From Pectobacterium carotovorum (GTDB taxonomy: Bacteria; Pseudomonadota; Gammaproteobacteria; Enterobacterales; Enterobacteriaceae): DNA of 64,000 nucleotides. The stretch spans positions 2,170,001-2,234,000 of the forward strand of contig NZ_JAXAFK010000001.1 of the NCBI RefSeq assembly GCF_033898505.1, written 5' to 3'. The position numbers and the translations under genes are program-made. This document shows, piece after piece, positions 18,101-26,507 of the stretch (positions within the stretch are counted from its first letter, which is position 1; every line of letters begins with the position of its first letter). The notes below the pieces were generated by a model. That model saw nothing but the letters and a program-made list of their open reading frames with translations. It was not told where the DNA came from and did not search any database.

Positions 18101-18627
18101 GTTTCTGCCAGACTAGCGTGCAGATTTAAAGCATCCTGCAGAATTTCCTCTGTCTTCCCGCCGGGATAGGTCGAATAGGAAAAACACACCACGCCTTTTG
18201 CACTTAAATGGCGGTGACAATATGCCAACAACGCCGAGCGCGCTTCGCCGCTGACCAGCCCGAAAACACCATGGACAATAATATAATCAAATTTGCCGAG
18301 ATTGCTGTCCAAAAGCGATGCCAAATCCATTGCCTGAAGTTGCAGATTGGTTAACCCATATTGCTGTACCCACATCTGCCCTTGTGCAATTTTTTCCTCA
18401 TCAAGATCGATACCAATAGCCTGCGCCTGCGGATAGGCAGTAGCAAATGGCAGCAGGTTCGCACCACTCACGCACCCCAGTTCCAGTACCCGTGCTCTAT
18501 CAGGGTCCGCTGCCACAATGCCATGCAAGTATGCTACTGCCTGCAAATGCGTCGGTGAGGTATAAGGCAAAGGACAGCGATCGGCAGCGCTCGTTGTTGG
18601 ATGGCTGGCAGCAGTATCTAAAGTCAT
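15196..18627 (-). CDS. Methyltransferase-TPR-GT41 (OGT-like) fusion, probable flagellin glycosyltransferase
   Basis: A large cytoplasmic protein of 1143 residues with three parts. Residues about 20-200 are a SAM methyltransferase-like domain (motif I LELGCVSGAN at 48-57), followed by a region like methyltransferase regulatory domains. Residues about 580-765 contain tetratricopeptide-type helical repeats. Residues 770-1143 are a GT41 domain: RIGFVSGDLYSHPV, DLSGHTGDNRL, SWIGYPGTTG, FASFNRPTKI and DTFPYTGGTTTNYALW all match O-GlcNAc-transferase-type enzymes. I start at the ATG at 18627; an upstream in-frame TTG (18696) is unlikely. Lying next to fliC, it is the best candidate for direct glycosylation of flagellin. 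A hairpin terminates fliC before it, so it needs its own promoter. Confidence 0.8.
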   Translation of the reverse strand: MTLDTAASHPTTSAADRCPLPYTSPTHLQAVAYLHGIVAADPDRARVLELGCVSGANLLPFATAYPQAQAIGIDLDEEKIAQGQMWVQQYGLTNLQLQAMDLASLLDSNLGKFDYIIVHGVFGLVSGEARSALLAYCHRHLSAKGVVCFSYSTYPGGKTEEILQDALNLHASLAETPEQQQASARAMLSYLSLGMSADNPQRAAISALVEEAEQLGDVSLALNYLQGLNQPCYLLDFNALVAQEGLAYVGEIEPHTEIASHYGERVDNLLRTICPTGNKVLKQQYLDFNVGRKHRFSLLVAAERAEKLESEIDISRLDKLSWAGSFRRVMLNKGLASNAYVTNAGIQISTDHELTQQILDVLGNAWPASVSFKQLIFNTHFPEKENDKHEHEKNVRESLYALLKQGLSSIHFCVGECAYRKSELSTLRVLPNCVGDYPAFNYWYETFTLLPETQGLKNPMDLLDEQNEGSSALLDELHHKGFMIGSALAWQRYFQKRLELAKDVTEVIHNISPLIMYSSNASGGGLFKASDVIKVEKSRKEFVNDPIDAKVKRQLYDLLQEQKYGEARSLAEELTVKQPNNLQNWITLERINFVTGDKDAAIFSLAKVISMHSNAWLVYSELASLLHNTYHYWEAINLAYRIIRCDGNIAVAWNVVALVYLKFENMSGAEVCIEKAIKLLPNDAAILNAMAMVLDKKSDVESAIEYYRRAVCNAPEDLNLYSNLLFALLHNAKIPASEIFAEHLLYGEVVEKRNGTLAPVRYLQNKDPDRVLRIGFVSGDLYSHPVSKFLSPVWNDIDQQHFSLYAYSTSHHYDDVTRALEKSSTAWRNVTNCSDTELFELIKRDEIDILFDLSGHTGDNRLAMFAMKPAPIQISWIGYPGTTGLKAMDYYLVMNHAPYPEVLAHQFTEKLLYVLFDRQFEPVVNGPDVNDLPALKNGYLTFASFNRPTKINDTVLSAWGKILVQLPTSKMIIGALPSQQAREHIRKKLESQGVQPEQLIFRERVNIMRYLAMHQEIDVLLDTFPYTGGTTTNYALWMGVPTLTLAGETYAARQGVVNLGQAGLNEFIADSEADYIDKAISWNNRLDELNQIRHSLRKKMEHDVGADDVTAATYFEQALRVVWKAYCAGEPPKSYAIGHSLVP

Positions 18628-18790
18628 CAGAAGGGAAAACCTTTCATGAGAGGAAAGAGAAATTACTACTATCGTATCAACTATTAAGATACGCAATCTT
18701 ATAAATAGAGGGAAATATTAGGCGTATAACACACGTTAGGGAAGCGTGATATTGCTTCACAACAGCATAATGCGTGGAGCATTCACCATA

Positions 18791-18818
18791 AAAAAAACCA
18801 GCCCCGAAAGGCTGGCTT
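18791..18818 (-). terminator. Terminator after fliC
   Basis: On the minus strand CCAGCC and GGCTGG form a stem followed by seven Ts, 35 bp after the fliC stop codon. Confidence 0.88.
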
Positions 18819-18852
18819 TATATATAAGCTACAGTGTTTGTCTGGCTGAAAA

Positions 18853-19725
18853 TTAACGCAGCAGAGACAGAACAGTCTGTGGAACCTGGTTTGCCTGAGA
18901 CAGTACAGAAGTACCAGCCTGTTGCAGAATCTGACCACGGCTCATGTTTGATACTTCGGTCGCGTAATCAGCGTCTTCAATACGGCTACGAGCAGAAGAC
19001 AGGTTGTTAATAGAGTTGTTCAGGTTAGTAATGGTAGATGTGAAACGGTTCTGAATCGCACCCAGGTTACTACGAGCAGTGTCAACAGCAGACAGTGCAG
19101 TATCCAGAGAGGTGATCAGTGCCTGAGCAGCTGAGTTAGCAGAACTACCGGTAGCAACAGCACCCAGAGAAGTGATTTTAGCAGCAACATCGCTCATTGA
19201 ACCACTACCGCCAGTGGTGGCGTTGATCAGTGCAGCGCTGTCGATGGTAATAGTTTCAGTTGTACCAGTGTTAGCACCAACCTGAATGATGATACCGGCG
19301 CTTGCAGAACCGTCCAGCAGTTTAGTACCGTTGAAAGAAGCACTCTGCGCAACGCGGTTGATTTCGTCGATACGCTGAGTCATTTCCTTAACGATAGAAT
19401 CACGGTCAGTTTTGCCGTTAGGATCGTTCGCTGCTTGAGTTGCCAGTTCACGGATACGCTGCAAGTTGTTGTTGATTTCGCTCAGGTTGCTTTCAGCAGT
19501 CTGAGTCATTGAGATACCGTCGTTGGCGTTACGAGCAGCTTGGGTCATACCCTTAATCTGAGCGGTCATACGGTTAGCGATCGCTTGGCCAGCTGCGTCA
19601 TCTTTTGCGCTGTTGATACGCAGACCAGAAGACAGACGCTCGATAGCGGTACCCAGAGCAGACTGAGATTTGTTCAGGTTGTTCTGAGTAGTCAGAGACA
19701 TGATGTTAGTATTAATAACTGCCAT
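18853..19725 (-). CDS. fliC: Flagellin
   Basis: This is the flagellar filament subunit, 290 residues, exported by the flagellar type III system. The conserved N-terminal D0/D1 ([20 protein letters not shown] onward) and C-terminal D1/D0 (ending [11 protein letters not shown]) are complete. The central variable part (about residues 135-200) is very short and rich in Thr, Ser and Gly, so the protein is much smaller than E. coli FliC (about 500). Residues 29-50 correspond to the flg22 plant-recognition epitope. A perfect-spacing sigma-28 promoter lies about 70 bp upstream. FliS is its chaperone, encoded nearby. Confidence 0.97.
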   Translation of the reverse strand: MAVINTNIMSLTTQNNLNKSQSALGTAIERLSSGLRINSAKDDAAGQAIANRMTAQIKGMTQAARNANDGISMTQTAESNLSEINNNLQRIRELATQAANDPNGKTDRDSIVKEMTQRIDEINRVAQSASFNGTKLLDGSASAGIIIQVGANTGTTETITIDSAALINATTGGSGSMSDVAAKITSLGAVATGSSANSAAQALITSLDTALSAVDTARSNLGAIQNRFTSTITNLNNSINNLSSARSRIEDADYATEVSNMSRGQILQQAGTSVLSQANQVPQTVLSLLR

Positions 19726-19794
19726 AATAGCGTTCCTTAATCAGTGGTTATCAGTTTCGGGTTAGACCCACGGGTTCATCCCCGTCGCTAACAT

Positions 19795-19821
19795 TTATCG
19801 GAACGCTTTTCAGAAGCTTTA
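19795..19821 (-). promoter_or_regulatory. Sigma-28 promoter of fliC
   Basis: On the minus strand TAAAGCTT, 11 bp, then TCCGATAA match the FliA consensus TAAAGTTT-N11-GCCGATAA with exact spacing. Confidence 0.92.
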
Positions 19822-19875
19822 ATTTTTTTTTAGCCTAAATTCATTTTTATTGCTCAGAGGGCGATTCTGACCTCC

Positions 19876-19913
19876 CCCCCTCTCCCACGATATTATCAGT
19901 CATAAAGAGGGGG
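19876..19913. repeat. 8-bp inverted repeat between fliC and fliD promoters
   Basis: CCCCCTCT (19876-19883) and AGAGGGGG (19906-19913) are exact inverse copies separated by 22 bp. They lie between the divergent sigma-28 promoters of fliC and fliD, outside both. Confidence 0.65.
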
Positions 19914-19926
19914 TGTTCTTTACTGC

Positions 19927-19953
19927 TAAACTTATTCTCTATTCTGCCGATAA
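19927..19953 (+). promoter_or_regulatory. Sigma-28 promoter of fliDST
   Basis: TAAACTTA, 11 bp, then GCCGATAA: a perfect -10 and correctly spaced -35 for FliA, 43 bp before the fliD start. Confidence 0.93.
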
Positions 19954-19995
19954 TGGCTTCATAGCTCATCGCACTCCGAATAAAAGGATTCTATC

Positions 19996-21420
19996 ATGGC
20001 AAGCGTTTCTTCATTAGGTGTAGGTTCAGGACTGGGTTTGAACGATTTGCTCACGCAGCTTAGAACCGCAGAGAATCAAAAACTTGTACCGATTACAACC
20101 CAACAGTCGAGCTTCAAGGCTCAACTAAGCGGTATCAGTGCCCTGAAAAGTGCGCTTGATAAACTCAAAACAGCGAATGATGCTTTAGCGATCTCTGAAT
20201 CTTTCGGTATTGTTAAAGGTTCAATTGATGGCATCACATCAACCAAAGTGTCCAGCACAAACAAAGCATTCTCTACCACTACCGATAGTAAAGCGGTAGC
20301 GGGCACCTACAGCATTGAAGTGAAACAGTTGGCTCAAGCACATTCAATCATGTCAACGGCCAAGACCAGCGCCACTGAGCCCTTGAGTGCAACAGACACG
20401 AAACTCGTTATTGCTCAAGATAATGGTAAATTCACTAAAGTCGGTAGTGATTATCTAAAATATCTGGAAATAGATATTAAAGCGGGTGAAACATCATTAA
20501 ACGATGTCCGTGATGCGATCAACAAAGTTAATGGCACGGTGACGGCAAGCGTTGTCAAAGCGAAAGATAATGAGTACTACCTGATGCTGACCGCCAAAAA
20601 CAGCGGCACGGAGAGTAAAATCTCCATCGGGGGAGACGATACGAGCGTTTTCAACGGTACTCCAAGAGAAAACGTTGCAGCCAAAAACGCGCAAATCACG
20701 GCAAACGGCATTGATATTGAAAGACAAAGCAACGCCATTTCTGATGCTTTTGAAGGCGTCACGATCAATCTTCTAGCCCAAACTGAGGCAAGTAAACCGG
20801 AAACCCTGACGATTGAGCAGGATATAACCGGAATGAAGGATACGATCAAAGCCTGGGTTGATGCTTACAATGCGCTGCAAGATACCATTGCAGCTCAAAC
20901 AAAATACACGGCAGTTGAAGCAGGCGAATCGCAAATAAGCTCCAACGGAGCGTTATTAGGGGATTCTACGGTTCGTGGTATCCAGGGCAAACTCAAGGCA
21001 CAGCTAACGACGGTACAAAGCGGCAGCGACGAATTCCGTATTCTGGCAGACCTTGGTATTACGCAAAACTTCAAAACAGGGAAGTTAGAAATCAGTGATA
21101 CCAAGTTAGATAAAGCGCTGAAAGAAGAACCAGGTAGGGTTCGAGACTTTTTCGTTGGTGATAATGATAAAACAGGATTTGCGACGCAGACTCGTACATA
21201 CCTGAAAGAAGTCCTTGATACGTCAGAAGGTGTCATCAAAACCAAAGAAGATGGTATTAATAGTACGCTGAAAAAATTGGATACTCAGGCTACGCGTGTC
21301 AAAGATGGAATAGAAAGTACAATCGCTATTTATCAAAAACAATTCGTCGATCTTGATAAAGCGATGAGTAACATGAACAGCACAATGAGCCGTTTAACGA
21401 GCATGTTCTCTAAACTCTAA
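19996..21420 (+). CDS. fliD: Flagellar filament cap (hook-associated protein 2)
   Basis: FliD forms the pentameric cap that guides flagellin assembly at the filament tip. The 474 residues start MASVSSLGVGSGLGLNDLL, as in enterobacterial FliD, and end in a coiled-coil region (YQKQFVDLDKAMSNMNSTMSRL). The length is close to E. coli (468). It is the first gene of fliDST under a clear sigma-28 promoter and is divergent from fliC. Confidence 0.96.
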   Translation: MASVSSLGVGSGLGLNDLLTQLRTAENQKLVPITTQQSSFKAQLSGISALKSALDKLKTANDALAISESFGIVKGSIDGITSTKVSSTNKAFSTTTDSKAVAGTYSIEVKQLAQAHSIMSTAKTSATEPLSATDTKLVIAQDNGKFTKVGSDYLKYLEIDIKAGETSLNDVRDAINKVNGTVTASVVKAKDNEYYLMLTAKNSGTESKISIGGDDTSVFNGTPRENVAAKNAQITANGIDIERQSNAISDAFEGVTINLLAQTEASKPETLTIEQDITGMKDTIKAWVDAYNALQDTIAAQTKYTAVEAGESQISSNGALLGDSTVRGIQGKLKAQLTTVQSGSDEFRILADLGITQNFKTGKLEISDTKLDKALKEEPGRVRDFFVGDNDKTGFATQTRTYLKEVLDTSEGVIKTKEDGINSTLKKLDTQATRVKDGIESTIAIYQKQFVDLDKAMSNMNSTMSRLTSMFSKL

Positions 21421-21446
21421 ATTTTCGATTAAAGATAGGTAATGTG

Positions 21447-21857
21447 ATGTACAACATGAAAGGCAGCCAGGCCTATGCTCAGGTAGGCCTTGAAAGCAGT
21501 GTGATGAGCGCAAGCCCGCACCAGCTTATCGTTATGCTGTTTGATGGTGCGCGCAGTGCAATGGTGCGCGCACGCATCCTTATGGAACAAGGCGATATCC
21601 CGGGCAAAGGCATGGCGTTATCTAAAGCAATCAACATTATCAATAACGGACTCAAAGCCGGGCTGGATATGGAAGCCGGGGGCGAGCTCGTTGAAAATCT
21701 ATCTGCTCTGTACGACTACATGTCCCAGCGTTTGTTGATTGCCAATTTACATAACGATGCAAAAGCGATAGAAGAAGTTGAAGTGTTGTTGGAAAATATC
21801 GCTGATGCCTGGCGGCAAATCGGTCCTAATTACAAACCAGAGCAGGAAGTACGTTAA
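21447..21857 (+). CDS. fliS: Flagellin export chaperone FliS
   Basis: FliS binds the C-terminus of flagellin and prevents its polymerisation in the cytoplasm before export. The 136 residues begin MYNMKGSQAYAQV and include the family stretch SPHQLIVMLFDGA. I chose the ATG at 21447, with AGGT six bases upstream, over the GTG one codon earlier. It overlaps fliT by one base (TAATG at 21855-21859). Confidence 0.95.
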   Translation: MYNMKGSQAYAQVGLESSVMSASPHQLIVMLFDGARSAMVRARILMEQGDIPGKGMALSKAINIINNGLKAGLDMEAGGELVENLSALYDYMSQRLLIANLHNDAKAIEEVEVLLENIADAWRQIGPNYKPEQEVR

Positions 21858-22237
21858 TGGCCTCCCCCCATCGGCTTCTAAAAGATTACCAACAACTTTT
21901 GTCTCTGAGTCAAAAAATTCTTCATTTGGCCGTCAACGGCGAATGGGATACGTTGGTTGAGCAAGAGATTGTTTATGTTCAGTCCGTTGAAGGCTTAGTT
22001 AACACGCCAATTCCTGACGAAATTGACAGTGTGATGCGTCTGCATCTGCGACAAATTTTGCAGGAAGTGATGGATAATGAAGCGAAAGTAAAACAACTTC
22101 TGCAGAAGCGGATGGACGAATTAAGTTCGTTAATGGGACAGTCACTGAAACAAAAGTCAATTAATACGACTTATAGCGAATTTGCGGGACAGAGACTGCT
22201 GCCTGGCGATGCCTTACCTGATGAAACACACTCATAG
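21857..22237 (+). CDS. fliT: FliD export chaperone and FlhDC inhibitor FliT
   Basis: FliT is a small helical chaperone for the cap protein FliD that also binds FlhDC and dampens class 2 transcription in Salmonella. This 126-residue protein begins MASPHRLLKDYQQLLSLSQ; FliT is poorly conserved and the call rests on position after fliS, size and helical content. It is translationally coupled to fliS and followed by a terminator. Confidence 0.88.
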   Translation: MASPHRLLKDYQQLLSLSQKILHLAVNGEWDTLVEQEIVYVQSVEGLVNTPIPDEIDSVMRLHLRQILQEVMDNEAKVKQLLQKRMDELSSLMGQSLKQKSINTTYSEFAGQRLLPGDALPDETHS

Positions 22238-22267
22238 CACCACGTTATAGGTATACCGATCTCACCG

Positions 22268-22294
22268 CGCCTCTATTTTTGAGGCGTTTTTTTT
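22268..22294 (+). terminator. Terminator after fliDST
   Basis: CGCCTC and GAGGCG form a 6-bp stem with a 7-base loop followed by eight Ts, 30 bp after fliT. Confidence 0.88.
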
Positions 22295-22500
22295 GGCTGT
22301 TTTTAATCGACATGACCAAACACTATCGGCAGAACGAAATCTATAGGCGCTGAAAAGGTTGAAGATTAACGAGTTTGAAAACCGGGAGTAAACAGGCGAG
22401 ACACCAGTAAAAATAGAGATTGCGCGCAACCTCATCTGCATTAACAGTGAGATCGCGCACAATAACGTTGATAATTACAGCCTGATGCCATGAAGTGGCA

Positions 22501-22815
22501 TCAAACGGACATATTCATCACTTCCTGATACGCAGATACCAGTTTATTACGTACCTGAATGCCCATCTGCATTGAAATAGATGACTTCTGCAAATCCACC
22601 ATCACATCATTCAACGCTACGCCCGGCACACCCAGAGTAAATTTTTCAGCCTGCGTACGAGCCGTTTGTTGCGTGTCGCTGATCTTATCGATCGCGGCTT
22701 TCAACTCACTGGCGAAACCAGGTTCTACCGATGGTCTGGCTATTGGCGTATCAGCTGCCTGCAGGGCTTTGACCTGCATTTGCTGTAAAACGCCATCAAT
22801 ACCTTGAACCGACAT
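22501..22815 (-). CDS. fliE: Flagellar hook-basal body protein FliE
   Basis: FliE joins the MS ring to the rod. The 104 residues begin [14 protein letters not shown] and end with the conserved [19 protein letters not shown]. It is a single gene divergent from fliF across 260 bp, as in E. coli, where both are FlhDC-activated class 2 genes. A stem TGATGCCA/TGGCATCA overlaps its stop codon (22483-22503). Confidence 0.96.
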   Translation of the reverse strand: MSVQGIDGVLQQMQVKALQAADTPIARPSVEPGFASELKAAIDKISDTQQTARTQAEKFTLGVPGVALNDVMVDLQKSSISMQMGIQVRNKLVSAYQEVMNMSV

Positions 22816-23075
22816 AATACCTCACTAAACCATGCTGATTAGGCTTTTTCATACACATTTATGACAGCGATACCCTATCACACCACTCTTAGGCTAAATG
22901 GGGTAATTAGCGTGAAAAATGCCACCTTATCGACCCATCGATTTTTCTTTTACGGAAAATAATGACATGCCGATAAATGTAGGCGAAATGTTTTATTGAT
23001 TGCGCAATCAGGGAGTTCTGTTTTGTCACGTCACAACGTTAAGTATATCGTTCAACAACCAAGCAGAGATAGAGT

Positions 23076-24800
23076 ATGAACGCCTCATTAACCGGCGCCG
23101 CTACCGGTAAAAATAGCTTTGGCGAAATACTCAACCGGTTACGCGCCAATCCGAAGATTCCGCTATTGATCGCAGCAGCCGCGACCATTGCTATTGTAGT
23201 GGCGTTAACGCTATGGGCTAAAGGTCCAGATTATCGGGTTCTTTATAGCAATATAAATGACCGGGACGGCGGTGCGATTGTCAGCGAATTAACAAAGCTG
23301 AATATTCCTTACCGCTTTGCGGAGAACGGCGGCGCGATCATGATTCCCGCCGAGAATGTCTATGAGACCCGACTCCGACTTGCTCAATTGGGACTGCCAA
23401 AAGGCGGCGCAGTTGGGTTTGAATTGCTCGACCAGGAAAAATTTGGCATCAGCCAATTCAGCGAACAGATCAACTACCAGCGTGCGCTGGAAGGTGAGCT
23501 ATCCAGAACGATAGAAACGCTCGGCCCTGTCCAGAATGCACGAGTTCACCTCGCCATACCGAAGCCTTCACTGTTCGTTCGTGAGCAAAAAGCCCCCTCT
23601 TCTTCCGTCACCCTGACGCTACAGCCGGGCCGTGCATTAGATGAAGGTCAAATCAACTCCATCGTTTACATGGTTTCCAGCAGCGTTGCGGGCTTGCCGC
23701 CGGATAATGTGACGGTCGTCGATCAAACCGGACGTCTGTTAACCCAGGCTGGCGGCAGCGGTCGCGATCTGAATGCCGCGCAGCTTAAGTACAGCAACGA
23801 AGTCGAATCGATGTACCAGCGCCGCATAGAATCAATCATCGCGCCCATGGTTGGTATGGGCAACGTGCATGCCCAGGTCACCGCACAAATTGATTTCTCT
23901 GCCCGCGAGCAAACTGACGAACAGTATCAACCTAACCAGCCGCCAGATAAAGCGGCCGTTCGCTCTCAGCAAACCAGCCAGAGTGAGCAACGAGGTGGCC
24001 CGAACGTAGGTGGAGTTCCTGGTGCATTGTCTAATCAGCCTGCACCGGCACCAACAGCGCCTATCGCAACGCCGCCAAATAATGCTAATGCCAATGCGAA
24101 CAATCAGGCTGGCCAGCAGAACCAAAACAATGCGGCAGGTGCGCAAGCAAATGCGGCAAATGCGAATACCGTCATTCAGACATCAAATGTTCGTAACGAT
24201 GCAACAACCAACTATGAAGTTGATAAGACGATTTTACATACCAAGCACAGCACCGGTGGCGTGAAACGCTTGTCTGCAGCCGTTATCGTTAACTATCTGC
24301 CTCCTGGCGAGGATGGCAAACCGGTTGCACTGACGGAAGAACAGATTAAACAGATTGAAACGGTAGCACGTGAAGCCATGGGCTTTTCTGCTGAACGCGG
24401 TGATACATTGAATGTCGTGAATACGCCATTTATGGACAGCACCGACGGTTCTGGCGAACTCCCCTTCTGGCAAAAACAGGCATTCCTCGATCTCCTGATG
24501 GAAGCTGGCCGTTGGTTGCTGGTTCTGATCGTTGCCTGGATTCTGTGGCGTAAGCTGGTTCGTCCACAATTGCAGAGAAAAGCACAGCAGCAAGAAGCAG
24601 CACTGGCAGCAGCGGCACTGTCCCAGGGCGCAGACAACGATGTTATGGTCAACCTGAGTAGCTCGGAAGTTGAACAGCAGCGGAAATCGCAACAACGTGT
24701 CAATGCAGAAATGCAAAGTAACCGCATACGTGAAATGGCAGAGAACGATCCACGCGTTGTCGCTCTGGTAATTCGTCAATGGATGAGTACTGAACTATGA
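23076..24800 (+). CDS. fliF: Flagellar MS-ring protein FliF
   Basis: FliF forms the membrane MS ring that houses the export gate. The 574 residues have two membrane helices (about 28-50 and 465-485), a periplasmic region including the ring-building motif segments ([20 protein letters not shown]), a low-complexity Asn/Ala/Gln-rich stretch around residues 330-370, and a C-terminal cytoplasmic tail that binds FliG ([17 protein letters not shown]). It is the first gene of fliFGHIJK and overlaps fliG by 4 bases. Confidence 0.97.
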   Translation: MNASLTGAATGKNSFGEILNRLRANPKIPLLIAAAATIAIVVALTLWAKGPDYRVLYSNINDRDGGAIVSELTKLNIPYRFAENGGAIMIPAENVYETRLRLAQLGLPKGGAVGFELLDQEKFGISQFSEQINYQRALEGELSRTIETLGPVQNARVHLAIPKPSLFVREQKAPSSSVTLTLQPGRALDEGQINSIVYMVSSSVAGLPPDNVTVVDQTGRLLTQAGGSGRDLNAAQLKYSNEVESMYQRRIESIIAPMVGMGNVHAQVTAQIDFSAREQTDEQYQPNQPPDKAAVRSQQTSQSEQRGGPNVGGVPGALSNQPAPAPTAPIATPPNNANANANNQAGQQNQNNAAGAQANAANANTVIQTSNVRNDATTNYEVDKTILHTKHSTGGVKRLSAAVIVNYLPPGEDGKPVALTEEQIKQIETVAREAMGFSAERGDTLNVVNTPFMDSTDGSGELPFWQKQAFLDLLMEAGRWLLVLIVAWILWRKLVRPQLQRKAQQQEAALAAAALSQGADNDVMVNLSSSEVEQQRKSQQRVNAEMQSNRIREMAENDPRVVALVIRQWMSTEL

Positions 24801-25789
24801 CCCTGACAGGAACAGAAAAAAGCGCCATCTTATTGATGACCATTGGTGAAGACCGCGCCGCTGAGGTGTTTACTCATCTTTCGACCAAAGAAGTACAGCA
24901 TCTCAGTGCTGCAATGGCGAACATGAGGCAGGTATCACAACAGCAACTGCTCGAAATCCTGAGAGAATTTGAGGCAGACTCAGAGCAGTATGCAGCGCTT
25001 AGCGTGAATGCCGGCGACTATCTTCGCTCTGTGCTTGTCAAAGCTCTTGGTGAAGAACGCGCATCTAGCCTGTTGGAAGATATTCTTGAAAGCCGCGACT
25101 CTACGAGTGGGATGGAAACGCTCAACTTCATGGAGCCGCAGATTGCCGCAGACCTCATCCGCGACGAACATCCACAGATTATCGCAACAATTCTGGTGCA
25201 CCTGAAACGAGCTCAGGCTGCCGATATCTTAGCCCTGTTTGACGAGCGTCTGCGCCATGACGTCATGCTGCGTATTGCAACCTTCGGCGGCGTTCAGCCT
25301 TCTGCACTGGCAGAATTGACAGATGTTCTGAATGGCTTGCTGGATGGTCAGAACCTCAAACGCAGCAAGATGGGTGGTGTTCGTACTGCGGCTGAAATTA
25401 TCAACCTGATGAAAACGCAGCAGGAAGAAGCGGTTATTGATGCCGTACGCGAATTCGATGGCGAACTGGCACAGAAAATCATCGACGAAATGTTCCTGTT
25501 CGAAAACCTGGTGGACGTGGACGACCGCAGCATTCAGCGTCTTCTGCAAGAAGTCGAGTCCGAGTCTCTGCTGTTGGCATTGAAAGGTGCCGAAGAGCCT
25601 TTACGCGAGAAATTCCTGCGCAACATGTCTCAGCGTGCCGCAGAAATTCTTCGGGACGATCTCGCGACTCGCGGCCCGGTCCGTATGTCTCAGGTCGAAA
25701 ACGAACAGAAAGCCATTCTGCTTATCGTTCGTCGACTGGCAGACAGCGGCGAGATGATTATCGGTGGCGGCGAGGATGCTTATGTCTAA
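24797..25789 (+). CDS. fliG: Flagellar motor switch protein FliG
   Basis: FliG is the rotor protein that contacts MotA and sets torque and direction. The 330 residues include the [13 protein letters not shown] stretch of the middle domain and the C-terminal torque helix with charged residues ([21 protein letters not shown]). The length equals the enterobacterial norm (331). It overlaps fliF by ATGA and fliH by 8 bases. Confidence 0.97.
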   Translation: MTLTGTEKSAILLMTIGEDRAAEVFTHLSTKEVQHLSAAMANMRQVSQQQLLEILREFEADSEQYAALSVNAGDYLRSVLVKALGEERASSLLEDILESRDSTSGMETLNFMEPQIAADLIRDEHPQIIATILVHLKRAQAADILALFDERLRHDVMLRIATFGGVQPSALAELTDVLNGLLDGQNLKRSKMGGVRTAAEIINLMKTQQEEAVIDAVREFDGELAQKIIDEMFLFENLVDVDDRSIQRLLQEVESESLLLALKGAEEPLREKFLRNMSQRAAEILRDDLATRGPVRMSQVENEQKAILLIVRRLADSGEMIIGGGEDAYV

Positions 25790-26507
25790 CGCCCCCAAGA
25801 ATCTGGCCTGGCAGCCCTGGAAGCTCAACGATCTGGCCGAACCCGTTTCGAAGCCTGTCCTGCCAAGCTATCAGGTAAATGACGAACCTGAGCTGCCTGA
25901 CATGGAGCGTTTTACTGAAGAAAGCGCCCTTTCAGCCGCCGAGGACGAGTTAGCGTCTCTGCGTGAAAGCACGATGCAGCAAGCGCGAGAAACAGGTTTT
26001 GCGCAAGGGCACCAGCAAGGCTATGACGCGGGTTATCAGGAAGGTTTAGCCAAGGGGCAACAGCAGGGTCTGCAGAATGCTTTACAGCAGCAGCAGCCGA
26101 TCATCGAACAGATGCAGAATATGGTCACCGAATTTCAACAGACGCTGGATACACTCGACAGTGTGATCCCAGCCCGTCTGATGCAGTTGGCTCTGACCGC
26201 AGCCAAGCAGATTCTGGGGCAACCTCCTGTATGCGATGGTAACGCGCTGCTCGGTCAAATACAGCAATTGATTCAGCAAGAACCGATGTTTTCGGGTAAA
26301 ACGCAGTTGCGCGTTCACCCTTCAGATCTGGAGCGCGTGGAACAGTATTTGGGTCCGACACTTAGCTTGCATGGCTGGAGATTACTTGCCGATAGCCAAC
26401 TTCATCCTGGCGGTTGTAAAGTCAGTGCGGAAGAAGGCGATCTGGATGCCAGTCTGGCAACACGCTGGCATGAGCTTTGCCGTTTAGCTGCACCGGGAGA
26501 GCTATGA
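25782..26507 (+). CDS. fliH: Flagellar export ATPase regulator FliH
   Basis: FliH binds FliI and links the ATPase to the C ring, limiting its activity. The 241 residues show the typical GxxxG repeat segment ([19 protein letters not shown], about residues 75-95) and a C-terminal FliI-binding domain. I start at the ATG at 25782, preceded by GAGG at a good distance; upstream in-frame GTG and ATG codons are less well placed. It overlaps fliI by ATGA. Confidence 0.94.
   Translation: MSNAPKNLAWQPWKLNDLAEPVSKPVLPSYQVNDEPELPDMERFTEESALSAAEDELASLRESTMQQARETGFAQGHQQGYDAGYQEGLAKGQQQGLQNALQQQQPIIEQMQNMVTEFQQTLDTLDSVIPARLMQLALTAAKQILGQPPVCDGNALLGQIQQLIQQEPMFSGKTQLRVHPSDLERVEQYLGPTLSLHGWRLLADSQLHPGGCKVSAEEGDLDASLATRWHELCRLAAPGEL

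Noticed and set aside
18628..18696. In-frame TTG start extending the GT41 fusion by 23 residues
   Set aside because: The extension has no family resemblance and the ATG at 18627 opens a normal cytoplasmic N-terminus.
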